This document shows positions 11,735 through 22,692 of a stretch of DNA of 64,000 bases, piece by piece. This stretch comes from Cynocephalus volans (Eukaryota; Chordata; Mammalia; Dermoptera; Cynocephalidae). The notes below the pieces were generated by a model. That model was not told where the DNA came from. It saw nothing but the letters and a program-made list of their open reading frames with translations, and did not search any database. The position numbers were made by a program, and so were the translations under genes. The stretch lies in assembly GCF_027409185.1 (NCBI RefSeq), contig NC_084474.1:95325861-95389860 (forward strand), read 5' to 3'. The stretch's first letter is position 1. The number at the start of each line of letters is the position of its first letter.

Positions 11735-11880
11735 TCATCCCACAATACTTCCTGAGAACCTGCGGTGGGCCAGAGATGGTTCTGGGTGCTGGATGCACAG
11801 ACAAAACCCTCTGCCCTCAAGAGACAACCCTCTAGTGTGTTGGCGGGGATGTGGCAGGGGGACAGAGCACTAAGTCAGTG
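11735..11880 (+). mobile_element. MIR/L2-like relic
   Basis: 'gcggtgggccagagatggtt' then 'ctgggtgctggatgcacagacaaaaccctctgccctcaagaga' follows the typical order of an ancient MIR/L2-type repeat ('gtgccaggcactgttctagg ... gaacaaaacagac ... ccctgccctca'). Confidence 0.45.
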
Positions 11881-12400
11881 GCAAATACAAAACCGATGGG
11901 GAATGCCAAGAGAGAATGTCTGTGCCCCTCATGGGGACCGAAATTCAACAAATTCCATTCCAGGCAGGTGGGCAAGGGGCTCACAACAGCCGAGAGCAGC
12001 TTGGAGCTCTCCCCTTGAGGACCAGCCCAAAGTTCACAATGAGCTACTAGGAAAGACCCTCCAAGGACGGAGAAGAGACAGCCCTGCCCAGACAGACCCT
12101 CGGAACATGGAAGGGGGTGGAGACAGCCAAGGACCCCAATGCAGAAGAGCAGCCCGGCCCCAACCCACTGCATGGCTCCTGTCCCTGGGACACTGGGGTA
12201 TCACCCCCGAAGCTCGGGAACCCCCCACCCATGGATGTCACCACACTGCAGCCCGGACATCTGATGCCCTCCTAGCCCACCTCAGCCTCCAAGAGATAAG
12301 CCCCAGAAGCCCTCCCAAGTTGATCTCTCCCCCAGTCCTGTCCCCTGGACATCAGAGAAGACCACCAAGGAGGTGACCCGACCCACTGCCAAACTCTGAA
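11880..12400. other. Unassigned intergenic DNA
   Basis: This includes a 203-codon + frame (11765-12376) without recognisable domains, extending from the ancient repeat into unique DNA. I treat it as non-coding. Confidence 0.35.
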
Positions 12401-12401
12401 G

Positions 12402-12575
12402 ACACACACACACACACACACACACACGCACCACAAATACACACATCACACACATACACACACCACACCCTCACACACAATCACACACACTACACATATA
12501 CCACGTACACTGACTCCCTCTCACACTCACACACTCTCACACTCACACACACACTCACACTCTCACACTCATGCA
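12402..12575 (+). repeat. (CA)n microsatellite, interrupted
   Basis: A run of pure CA is followed by interrupted CACACT/CACATA/TCACAC units over about 170 bp. Confidence 0.95.
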
Positions 12576-13540
12576 CATGCCCACACAGCCACTCTGGATG
12601 TACCAGCCCCATCTCTGCCCTGCTGCGTCTTCCTCCCCCTCCCGTGTGCATAGTTAAGATGCCCCTTACCCGGGGCCCTCTCTCATGTCACAGCCTCCGC
12701 CACCCAGAAAAGCTGAGAGGAAGGTCAGGTGCCACAGCTCCCGATAGCACATGTGCTATAAAAAGGGAAGTGTGACTCTCGAGACCAAGCAGGTGGCAGA
12801 GGCTCAGCCACCCACAGCCCCGTGGAGAGGCTCTGCAGGAGGGAGGGGAACAGGGCCCTCACAGCCACATGCACACGCTCACACACGCACACACCCACCC
12901 ACACTCCTGTGTGCAGCCCCAGGCCTCCAGCTCCCCACCAGGCTGCCACACGGTGGTCTCCCCAGCCCTGCCTGGGAGAAGCAGGAGACAGAGTCCAGCG
13001 GCAGGGACGGCAGGAGCAGGCCCACATTCAGCAGGTGCTCTGTGAGTCCCTGCTGGATGAAAAGACACTTGATGGCCACTTGGGGAGAGAACACATGAAA
13101 GGCATCCCTGAAACGTCATTCTAACAGGGCTTCCAGGCTCTGTGTCAGGTGGGACCGGTCAGGCTGACTTTGTCAAAGGACCCCCAGGGCTGCAGACTGG
13201 ACTGGCAGTGGAGCACACAGGAGGCTCTTGCAGCCATCCTGGACTGAGGGCCCTGGCCCAGGTGCAGGGAGCCACAGGAGGCAGCCCTTCGTGCAGAACG
13301 GGGGAGGGTCCCCGGCCTGCATGGACTGTCCAGATCTCCTGCTCAAACCAATGTCATGAAAGCCACTCAAGCCAGAGTCCCCAACCTCCAACCTCTCAGT
13401 CCTGTCCTGTCTCCCCACCCCCACATGTGGGATGGTCAAGAAACAGCTCAGCACGGGCGAGAGGGGGCAGGACAGGATGACCTCAGGGAGCCCCAGGCCG
13501 AGAGGGCACCGTGAGGGATCAGTCACCTCTGCGTCCTCAC
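12575..13540. other. Unassigned DNA upstream of the LY6E island
   Basis: The segment is GC-rich. A short second CA-rich patch lies at about 12868-12905. No coding gene is recognised. Confidence 0.35.
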
Positions 13541-14260
13541 CTCCCCCAGCCCACCCTGCGGAAAGGATTCCCGATGTCGCTCCTCAGCCGCCTCAGACGC
13601 GTCCTGCTCCGCGCTCGGCCCGACCCCTGCGTGGGACCCCTCCTGCCACCCCCCCACACACAGCCCTGCCCACCACGAGGACTCGCGCAGGGCCTGCCCA
13701 CGAGTCCAGGTGTCAGCGACTGTCACGCTGACCTGGCCACCTGTCATCCGCCCTGCTGGAGAACGTGAAGGACCGGCCGGACGCACAGCAGGGCTGGGTG
13801 GAATGAGGCCGGGACTCAGGCGCCACCTTGCTGGGGGCCGTAGGGTGCTCGCAGCCCCTCTCTGGACTTCAGTGTCCCCACCTGTCACACGAGCTGGGGG
13901 CAGGCCAAGGCGACGACGGGGACGCCCCCGCCCCGCAGAAATGCCCGACTCCGCCCCCCGGAAGCCCCGCCCGCCCCCGCCTGCCTGGGAGTCGCCGAGG
14001 CTGTCGCGTCTCCGGCGCGCGAGGCGTGGGGAGCTCGGGAGGCCGCCAGCGCCTGCGTCGCCCGGCGGTGAGTCCGCGGGGCCCCGGGGCGGCGGGCGAG
14101 GGGGCGCAAGCGGGCAGGCGCAGGACAGGGGCCGGGAGTCCGGGGGCTGCCGGCGGGCCTGTCCCCAGGGAGCCGGGCCGGGCCTCCCATCCCCCCAGCC
14201 CTGCCCGAGTATTTCCCACGATCTGGGGCAGGAGCGGGTGGGCGCCCGGGGCTGCGCAGC
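13540..14260 (+). promoter_or_regulatory. LY6E: CpG-island promoter of LY6E
   Basis: CpG density rises sharply here. GC boxes (CCGCCCCCC and CCCCGCCC runs, about 13950-13980) and an ETS-type CCGGAAG (13958-13964) precede a consensus splice donor. No TATA box is seen, so a dispersed start near 13980-14030 is likely. I saw no ISRE within the island itself. Interferon response, known for LY6E in other mammals, may rely on elements elsewhere in the locus. Confidence 0.75.
13990..14067 (+). other. LY6E: LY6E non-coding exon 1 (5' end approximate)
   Basis: The sequence runs from the GC-box promoter to CCCGGCG followed by the donor GTGAGT at 14068. LY6E in other mammals begins with a non-coding exon, and this is the best candidate. 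The start coordinate is an estimate. Confidence 0.55.
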
Positions 14261-15936
14261 CGCTGGGGACCCACCAAGCTACTGTAGGTGCCCTGAGTCC
14301 CCAACGTGGGGCTGGGGAGGGACAGGCTTCTGGACTGGAGGAGGGGGCGCGAGATCCTGAGGACGCCCCTGGCGGGAAGGGGAGAATTAACCGCCCCGGT
14401 GGGTTACCCTGGGCACCGGAACCTGCCCTACAGAGACGGGCAGAGCTCTTTGTTTCGGCCCAGATTATACATGCAAAGGAGGTGCAGGAGCCGGGCCTCC
14501 CGAGGTTGGCCATCTGGTCCCTTCCCTCCCTGGAGACCCAGGAGAGGTCCTACTGCTCTTGTGGCTGGGCAGCCAAGAGATGCCTGGCTTTCCCAGGGAT
14601 GAACTTCTGTGAGCCTGGGGAGAGTGCTGAGCCTGGGTCCCGGGTGGCATTGCCGCCAAGGCCTGCTGGCTCCCTCTGGGCCCTGTCTGCCCATGCAGCC
14701 CTGGGGTACCCGCTGGTTGGGTGCCTCAGTCAACGGGTGGGGACGCTGGCCTGACCTGTTCGTGGCTGTGCATGCCTGTGCTTCCTGGGAGACAGCTCAT
14801 GGCTTTTCCACACCAAAATGTCACTTTATGGAGGAGGAAATGGAGACTCCTTGTCCCCAGGCTGCCTGGAGGCAGGGACAATCCCCAGCTGGGCTTGGCA
14901 CTGTTCTTGGCCATCGGGGGCACCTGCTCCCAACCCCAAGACATCAGCACAGGTCCAGGGCTAGACAGGAGAGGCCTGGGGCTCATTCTCAGGGGCCTGG
15001 GCTGCTGCTCTCCCCATAAATGTCTCTGCCAGCCCCTCCCAAGATCTGTTCCCACCCTGGCATCCTTCTTCCTCCCTATGCCTCAGAACTAGCGCCCCAG
15101 GCCTAAATACCCCTCCCCACCACAGCTGCCCCTCGCAGAAGGCTCCACACTGCTACTCCAGCACCGTTCCGCGTACAACACAGAGAATCTGAACCCCAGC
15201 TGGTCACCTTCCAAATTCTTTTCCCACCCGGTGCCATGGGTGGGCTGGTTCCTCATGCCAGGCACTGAGCAGCCCCACAGACTCACGTGGCCGAGGCTTC
15301 CTGTGCCTGCTCCTGCTGGCGTGGCCAGTAGCACCCACAGAGCTTCCACTCTCTGAGCCGGTTCCCAGCCACAGAATGGGGAATCGCAGACACCCAAGGG
15401 TGCTTGTCTTCAGTGTTGAATAACATGAAGGATGGGAGGCACCCCTGCCTGCCACCCCCACACGAAGCTGCCCTGGCAGGCGGGTGCCCAGCTAGAGGGG
15501 AGTCACGCCCCCAGCCCAGCTCCTGGATGCGGATCAGCTCATGTCATTACTGGTCGCCATTTCTCCACCCCCATGACCCCAGGCAGGGGCGCTCCCTCAG
15601 CCACCTTTTCTGTATGATTCTGAGAACACTGAGGAGTCGCCTCATCAGGCCTCTAGTGCCCCTCACCCCCAGGTTTGGTGAGGGGTACCCACTAGAAAGT
15701 GCTTGCACTGAATGACGAGTAGGTTAGGAAAGACGCAGAGAAACCTTGTGTGTCCTGGCCCCGCTGCTGAACGCCGGCAGGCTCCCCTCCCCTCCGTATG
15801 CCCATCTAAACAGTGGGGGCACGTGGCCCATCGGGAAGAGTGAGGCACTGCCTGGCCCCAAAGCCTGGCACTGGTCTGAACCAAGATCCTGGGTGTGGGA
15901 CGGGCAGCCTGGACCTCTAACAAGCTGTCTCTACAG
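14068..15936 (+). other. LY6E: LY6E intron 1
   Basis: It is bounded by GTGAGT (14068) and CTCTACAG (15929-15936). It carries no recognised exon, although other mammals can use additional 5'UTR exons here. Open frames inside are GC artefacts. Confidence 0.55.
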
Positions 15937-15994
15937 AGCAAGACAGGCTCCTTGCCTTTTCGAGCCCCTCGGTGGGACGTCTGTCCCCTTCAGA

Positions 15995-16927
15995 ATGAAG
16001 GTCTTCTTGCCGGTGCTGCTGGCTGCCCTTTTGGGTGTGGAGCGAGGTGAGATGGCTTTGGGGCCCCCAGACCTTTGCAGGGGCTGTGTCCTCCTCCTGG
16101 ACTCCCTCTCCCCGCCCTGCCCTGAGCAGATGCCCGTGTGTCCTCCCAGGCCAGCTCCCACGCAACTTTACGGGTCCCTCTGCCCCAAGTGAGGTGAGTC
16201 ACTTTTTCCTCCTGCTCCCACAGGAGGCCTCAAACCTGGCCTGGCCACACTGTCATCACCATGTGTCTGGGTGTGACTTCAGTTCTTACAGGGCCGGGGT
16301 CTGGTGTCATTGTCTTTTCTCGGTCTCCAGCCCAGGGCCTGGCATACAATAGTTGCTCAATAAATGTCCACAAATGATTGGGTGTTTGAGTGCCGGGGCC
16401 TGGACTGGGAAGGAACACTGGAAGGCCTCCCCAGGTATGACACAGTGTCACCTTCAGCATGTCCCTCCCTCTGCAGCCCACTCCCTGATGTGCTTCTCTT
16501 GCGTGAATCAGCAAAGCAATTTCTACTGCCTGAAGCCAACCATCTGCTCTGACTCGGACAACTACTGTGTGACCATATCTGCTGCCGCTGGCGTTGGTGA
16601 GGCCTCGGACCCCGCTGGCCCTGCCAGCCCTGCCTGACCGTCTCCCCAGCCCTGTCTGTCTGCGACCAGTGTGGCTCTCTCCTCACAGCCCCGTTTTCCT
16701 GTGCAGGGAATGTTGTGGACTTCGGCCACACCCTGAACAAGGGCTGCTCCCCAGTCTGCCCCGGCCCAAGCATCAATCTCGGCGTGGCGTCCGTGGGCAC
16801 CCAATGCTGCCAAAGCTTCCTGTGCAACTTCAGTGCAGCTGACGGTGGGCTGCGGGCCAGCGCCACCCTGCTGGGCCTTGGGCTGCTGTTCAGCCTGCTG
16901 CCGGCTCTGCTGCGGCTGGGCCCCTGA
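15995..16927 (+). CDS. LY6E: LY6E, GPI-anchored Ly6/uPAR protein (130 aa, 3 coding exons)
   Basis: The spliced coding sequence uses exons 15995-16046, 16477-16596 and 16707-16927. Both introns are phase 1 with GT/AG ends. The product has a signal peptide (MKVFLPVLLAALLGVER), an LU three-finger domain at about residues 21-98 with ten cysteines (23, 26, 35, 41, 48, 71, 75, 91, 92, 97), the terminal CCQSFLCN motif, an NFS glycosylation sequon at 98, and a hydrophobic GPI-signal tail (about 106-130). Human LY6E is one residue longer and near-identical in pattern. Leu36, reported as important for virus restriction by human LY6E, is present. The protein acts at the cell surface. In other mammals it is interferon-inducible, modulates entry of several viruses and binds syncytin-A in mouse placenta. 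The start is the only in-frame ATG of the signal-peptide exon. All exons look intact. Confidence 0.97.
16290..16385 (+). mobile_element. MIR/L2-like relic in LY6E intron
   Basis: 'cccagggcctggcatacaat' followed by 'agttgctcaataaatg' is the recurrent 3' text of MIR elements in sense orientation. Its AATAAA is intronic and probably not used. Confidence 0.55.
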
Positions 16928-17650
16928 CCATTTGGATCCTGTGCCTCCCACACTCCCCCCAGCTCAGGAAGGAAAGCCCAGCCCCTCCCAGATCCCTGGA
17001 GGTTATCAGAGCCTCCTCACTGTGCCTGATCCCACCCCCTTGGCCCTGGGTCCCCAAGGCCAGGCCCAACCCCTGCCCCTGCCCCAAGTGGGGCCAGCTG
17101 CCCTCATTTCCCTGGTCAATAATGTGACCTTCCTTGGGGGACCAGGAAAAGGATGAGAGTCCCCCCTGGAGGCTTAGGTCCCGGGATCAGGACTGGTCCC
17201 TTGGACACACTGGGAGGGCCACCTAAGCCTCAGGTGTCGTTGGCACTGGCAGGCTGTGCCAGATGGCGGGGGAGGGAGTCCTGTGAGTGGGGTGGTCTGT
17301 GGTCGTGGGTGCCAGCCATGCTCAGCCATGTGGGTGGGTGGGCCGCACTGTGTGTGTGGGAGTGTGAGGCCCTGTCTGAGCTGCATTTGGGGGACTGTAG
17401 CGGGTCAGAGTCCCTGGTCCAGCACCAGCAGCCTGGAGAACCGTGAACCCCACTGGAGCCCTGTTCCCTGGCATTTCTGCACCCATGTTGTACTCACTGC
17501 AACGGGGGCCTTTGAGGGGCCTGGGGTTCTGCTGCCACCAGGTCCAGGCTCCACCCCCAAATCCAGCTGAGTCCCCGCCCCCGCCCCCAACCCCACACTG
17601 GAGCCCTCCTGCTGCTTTGGTGCCTCAAATAAACACAGATTTCCCCCCAT
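16928..17650 (+). other. LY6E: LY6E 3' UTR
   Basis: It extends from the TGA to the poly(A) signal. Composition is GC-rich and no repeat interrupts it. The length of about 0.7 kb fits LY6E transcripts in other mammals. Confidence 0.75.
17628..17633 (+). terminator. LY6E: LY6E poly(A) signal
   Basis: AATAAA is followed at about 20-45 bp by a GT-rich stretch (gttctgggtgtttgtgg), the usual downstream element. It is the first strong signal after the stop codon. Confidence 0.85.
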
Positions 17651-17885
17651 TCCTGTTCTGGGTGTTTGTGGTCAGGAAGACGATCGCATGGGGTGTTCTG
17701 ATCCCAGTGCAGAATGTGTTCACCATCTTGTCTACTCAAAACAAATTGCAAGTGACTTTTGGAGGAACAGAAAACAGTGGGTCATGGCAGGGTCAGGGGA
17801 GAGAATACCGTGCCAAAAGCCATGGTCAGGAACTTGGACTTAACTCCAGGGGCACCGGAGCCACCAGGGGCGCAAGGCAGTGGCA

Positions 17886-18305
17886 GGGAGACCTGTGTCA
17901 CGCGTGCTCCACTCCTGGTGATGCTGATTTGCGCCTCCATCTCTGGGCAGTTTCTACTGTATAGGGTTATCCCCATTTTTCAGAAGGGGAAACTGAGGTT
18001 TAGGGAGTTGAAGTCACTTGCCCTACTGCAGTCTGTGACCCTCTGCTCTGGGATGGGGGGCAAAGTCCTTTCAGGGCTGAGGTCAGAGGTAGCCCCGAGT
18101 TCCTGGGGTGGTTGGTGGTCCTGCCTGGTCCCTGCTGCCCCTCCCTGGGGAGGTGGGAGGCTGAGAGGGGGCAGGTGGTGTGAGGACCAGAGGGAGCTTG
18201 AGCGTTGGAGCGGGCAGAGGAACAGGGGTAGGGGGAGGAGCCCAGGCTCTTAAGTTTCCATTTCCTGAAGCCTGGGTGAGGCCTGGTGGAGAGGTGGCGA
18301 GGGGC
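17886..18305 (+). repeat. Tandem duplication, copy 1
   Basis: This block is closely similar to 20050-20515, about 2.2 kb away. Shared segments include the antisense MIR ('ttatccccatttttcagaag'), 'tctgtgaccctctgctctgg', 'gtcctgcctggtccctgctg' and 'taagtttccatttcctgaag'. Copy 1 lacks about 60 bp that copy 2 retains inside the MIR. It is not coding. Confidence 0.85.
18253..18266 (-). promoter_or_regulatory. ISRE-like site 1
   Basis: AGTTTCCATTTCCT matches the ISRE pattern AGTTTCNNTTTC. It sits in duplication copy 1, about 0.6 kb past the LY6E poly(A) signal. IRF/STAT binding is inferred. Confidence 0.55.
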
Positions 18306-20050
18306 CACAAAAATGAGAGCTCCAAGAGGGCAGGGGCAGCCAGCCTCTGCAGGTCACCCAGGCCCTGGGTAGATCCCAGGTCTGAGGGAGACTGCAGAGA
18401 TCCAGGTCCTAATTTAGGCTTTGCAAAGTGTGCCCCCAGGATCCCTTACCCCCTGCTGCCCAGGTTTCCCATTACTGTCACTTCCTGATGCCAGGAGAGA
18501 GAAGAGGGAGACCAGAATCGTCATCATTGGAGAAAATGAGGCTCAGGAAGTCAGTTGGCTTTGCCCAAAGTGGTCTCAGCCCCTCCTCCTCAGGCCCTGC
18601 TGTGGAGGGAGGGAGCAAGCGGCTTGTGCAGTCCAGCAGATAGAGTCTGGGTGGATACAGAAAGGACGTTCCAGGTCAGACACTCAAGTCTCCTCGTGGG
18701 TCGGTAGCCTGAGGTCAATCGGGGCATCCCCTTGCCTTGATCAGGTCATACTGACTGCGTCACTGGTCTGGGACCTCCAGCTATGTGGTCCCTGTACACA
18801 GGCTCAGAGAGGATAGTCCTGCGATGGTGGGAGCTGCCTCTGCGGCCGAAGCTGACCAGCCTGCAGCTGCACCCAGGATGAGCCGCAAAGGTGGGCAGGT
18901 GGGCAGTGGCTGCACAGAGCCTTGTGGAGAGAGGGGGTGTGCTGTGCGGTGTCCAGACTCCTCCTGGTGACAGACGCCCCAATGAAGAGACACGAGGCCC
19001 TGGGAACTCAGGTGTTGTGCCTGTGGCGGGGGTCCTGGCAAGTCCTGGGCTGGGCTTGGAGAGGTGGGATACTGACCTGCTGTCCTGAGCTGCAGCCAGC
19101 CTGTCCCTGTCCTGCCAGCTGGATGACTAGAGGAGACGTTTCAGGCCCAGAGAGACAGGCGGGCCGGTTGGGGGAGGCCCCCTCTGTCTACCTGCCCGGC
19201 CAGTGGGCCTGTCCCCTCCTCCTCTTCAGCTCTGCCTGGTTCCTTCCCCAGGTCTTCCTGCATCCCCATCAGCACAGGCTACTCGCCTCTTGCCCTCTCA
19301 GCACCAGGTACAAGGTCACTGCCCTCTGTCTCCAGGACCTCAGAGGGGCTGAGGCCGGCTCTGCAATTTTGGGACTTATCCGGAGGTCCTATGCAGCCCT
19401 CCTGTGCCCCCCTCCCCTGTCCTCCCTTTGCCCCTCACGCAGGCAGGGCCGGCCCAGCCCACCGAGGGTGGAGGACAAGCACAGGCCCCCCAGCCTGGCA
19501 GAGGGGACCTGGCACCGAGCTCAAGCCTCTGAGCCCCATCACGGTTTGCAGTCCTGAGAGGCAGTGGTCTGGATATGGGTGGGACAGAAGGGGCTCCACT
19601 GAGCTGGGCCAGGCCTTTTCTGTGTCCTTCCTCCTGTCTGTCCCATCCTTAGCCTCCTTCAGAGAGACCCGAGAGAACGCGGTGCCAGGCTGCTGCCCTC
19701 CTCCGCCCCACCCACCAGGGGTACCAGGCGTGAGCATGGGATCTGGCACAAGCTGAGTGGGGCTGGTCCAGGAGGGGATGGGTCCTGGACAGGCCCCTGG
19801 GGGCAGAGCTGGACTGAGAAGGGCCCAGATCCCAGGAGGCAGCTCCCTCCAGCCTGAACCCAGAGCTGGAAGCTGGGAAGGGGCCCAGCCCAGAGGAGCC
19901 TGGGGAGGGGGGACCCGGCCTGCAGGCAGCCTGGGAGCTCACTGCCTCCCAGAGCAGAGGGGCTCAGGCCCAGGACAGCTCCTGGCAATGTCAGGATGGG
20001 AAGCACTTCCGAGGGCCCGGGTCCAGGATTCTCCACCACTTATTATCAGG
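18305..20050. other. Unassigned DNA between duplication copies
   Basis: GC-rich with a MIR-like patch near 18520. I searched both strands for LU-exon motifs (CC..LCN, LxCxxC) and found none, so no Ly6 pseudogene can be claimed. Confidence 0.4.
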
Positions 20051-20515
20051 CAGAGAGACCCATGTCACACAAGCTCTGCCCCTGGTGACGCTGACTTGCG
20101 CTTCCATCTCTGGGCAGTCTCTGCTGTTTTCCAGGTGGCATTAATTTCTCATTATTCACCTCACAAGGACACTGAGAGGTGGCGATGGTTATCCCCATCT
20201 TTCAGAAGGGGACACTGAGGTTCAGGGAGTTGAAACCACTTGCCCTCCTGCGGTCTGTGACCCTCTGCTCTGGGTTGGGGGGCAAAATCCTTTCAAGGCT
20301 GAGGTCAGAGGCAGCCCCAACCTCCTGGGGTGGCTGGTGGTCCTGCCTGGTCCCTGCTGCCCCTCTCTGGGGAGGTGGGAGGCTGAGAGGGGGCTGGTGG
20401 TGCCCGGAGCAGAGAGAGCCTGCATGGGAGGGGGGTGGGGCGGAGGAGGGAGGGCTGGGGGAGGAGCCCAGGCACTAAGTTTCCATTTCCTGAAGCTGGT
20501 GGGGCGAGGAGGGGA
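20050..20515 (+). repeat. Tandem duplication, copy 2
   Basis: Partner of 17886-18305, with the same element order including the antisense MIR (20105-20250) and an ISRE-like site. Because the MIR lies inside both copies, the duplication is younger than the MIR insertion. Confidence 0.85.
20478..20491 (-). promoter_or_regulatory. ISRE-like site 2
   Basis: AGTTTCCATTTCCT is identical over these 14 bp to ISRE-like site 1, although the flanking duplicated DNA has diverged. Confidence 0.55.
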
Positions 20516-21071
20516 GAGGGGAGGGAGAAGGCGGAGGGAAAGGGAGGGAAAACACTCCTCTGGCTCTGCGCCCTGGATTCTCCGCTGCCCTGGCACCTGC
20601 CCAGGCCTGGGGTGAGATGCCCGCCTGGGGCCACCCCGCCCTGTGACCTTGCCAGTCGCAGCACCCCGGTGCACGGGTGACACCTGCACTGCATCTTTCC
20701 TGGCATCTGCCCACAGAGGTGTCTGGAGGGTGAACGGAGGTCCTGTCCCAGCCCTCGCCTGCACCCACCTCACAGCTGCACTCAGCTCCTGTGGGAACCC
20801 CTACTTCTGGACGTGCAGCGCCTCCTCCCAGCCTCTGGCCCCTCCCCTCCTGCTCCTGCCACCTGGCTCTGCTGATGGCCCTGTGGCCAGACCCAGGCAG
20901 GACACTGGGCCTCTTCCTCCCGCAGATCCATAGGACCTGCCTCCTGCTGCCCTGCCCCTGCCCTCTGCTGTGACTTCCAGGTGTTCCCAGCTTGCAGGCC
21001 CAGGCCTCTCACGCAGACATTGTCCATGTCCCCTGGACACCTGGTAGCCTGAAAACTGAAGCACGGCGCCA

Positions 21072-21083
21072 GAAACTGAAACT
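21072..21083 (+). promoter_or_regulatory. ISRE-like site 3
   Basis: GAAACTGAAACT is an exact fit to GAAANNGAAACT, the ISRE consensus. A potential splice donor GTGAGC follows at 21112, so the site could mark an interferon-inducible promoter or first exon. No downstream exon was identified. Confidence 0.6.
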
Positions 21084-21111
21084 GAATCACGGGCCCCAGA
21101 GACGAACTTTG

Positions 21112-22265
21112 GTGAGCCTCAGTCCGTGGAGGAGTGAGGTCTGCACGCCCAGCCTCCCCGTTCTGTGTGGTGGGTCAGCCACAGCAGGAGGTCTCAATTT
21201 GCCACTGTGACCTGTACTAGCTGAGGGCTCAAGGTTTAGCCCATGTGACACCTTCCTGAGGTCCTGCTAATGTCAGAAGGCCACATTCCATCCCGGGCGC
21301 AAATGCAAATTTGGCTTCACAGCTGACCAGTGAACCATGTCCCACTGTCAACCAATGCAAACTGAACAAGCTCGGACCCTTCACTTACATGCGAGGACCT
21401 CAGTGAGGACCTGGGCAGGAGGTCGGAGGCAACTTTGGCTCAACAAGACGACCCTTTCCCTTGTTCCCAGAGACACTGTTCCGGCGTTCTCTTTACTCGC
21501 AGGTCACGACGCCTCTTCCTCCCACCCTGATCTTGGCAGCGCTGCGCTCTCCGAGGAACAGACCCCCTTTGTCTGGCAACACATTCAGAAAGGTCTCAGC
21601 AGTAAACAAATCCCAGATATTGCGAAAAGACGGAGTGGGTAACTGACAATGACACGTTGAATATTGGTTTCTCGGGTCTTCTGCAACATTTATGACTACT
21701 CTAAACCAGACTACTGAACTCATAAGTAATTCCCATTAGTTGAAAGTACAACTGGCTAACAGTCGTCCCATTGTCCCCTGATTTTTCTATACAATGTCAT
21801 CTACATTTATCTGAGCAATGGCTTTCTTGGTGATAACAAAGTCTGTAAAGGATTTGTTTGTCCAGCGGTAAATCCTAATGGAAGGACAGCTTCTTGGACT
21901 GGAAGAGCGCAAGTCAGCTAAGTGCAGAGAAGTCGACTCACCGTGCTGCTTTCTCTCATTCTCATTTTCTGGACTCTTTTCTTCATCAAATGTCACCCGT
22001 CACTGCCAGCATCGCACTGCAAGGGAACTGATGGGTAGAAACTTTCCTTTGTTGAATGAAACTAAGGCTGCCGAGGCAGGAATTATCTGGGGAGTTGATT
22101 GGGAGCCCCATGGGAGGATCGACACCATCTGACAGAGTCAAAGAAGTGCTCCAGTGTCTACTGCAAGTAACAAAGGCTCTGTAGAAGAAAAGGCTGAAGG
22201 CAGCAGAAACAAAGAACCGAAAGCAGACTGGTCATTTCCAACTTATTTTCCTTGTTCGGTGGGGA
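21112..22265. other. Unassigned intergenic DNA
   Basis: There is a 101-codon + frame (21337-21642) of mixed composition without a recognised family. Repeat origin is possible but not named. Confidence 0.3.
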
Positions 22266-22269
22266 CAGG

Positions 22270-22692
22270 GTGCTGTGGATTGAATTGTGTCCCCCAAATC
22301 CATGTATTAGAAACTTGGTCCCCACTGTGGCAGTATTAAGAGGGTGGGAAATCCTGTTATGGTAACGGAAAGGTGGGGCCTTGAGGAGGTGATTAGATTG
22401 TAGGACCGTGCCCTAGTGAATGGATTCATCCATTGATGGTTTAATGGTGGTCACAGGCATGGTTCTGAGGGCTTTAAAAGGAGAAGTGAGGAGTTAGCTC
22501 TCTCTCTGCTTCTGTCATCTTCCATGTGACACCCTGTGAAGAGTCACTACCCGACAACAAGCCCCTCACCAGATGTGTTCCCTGGACTTAGGACTCCCCA
22601 GCCTCTGAAACTGTAAGCAATACATTTCATTTTCTTACAAATTACCCAGTTCCAGGTATTTTGTTATAAGCAACAAAAATGGACTAATACAC
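22270..22692 (+). mobile_element. MaLR-type LTR (MLT1/MST-like)
   Basis: It begins 'tgctgtggattgaattgtgt' and 'cccccaaa', and has the internal sequence 'ggtggggccttgaggaggtg' and the 3' end 'gcaacaaaaatggactaatacaca'. These are hallmarks of mammalian MaLR LTRs of the ERVL group. It is nearly full length and diverged. Confidence 0.8.

Noticed and set aside
13710-14754. Open frames of up to 308 codons
   Set aside because: They lie in the LY6E CpG island and first intron. High GC explains the missing stops, and no domain is present.
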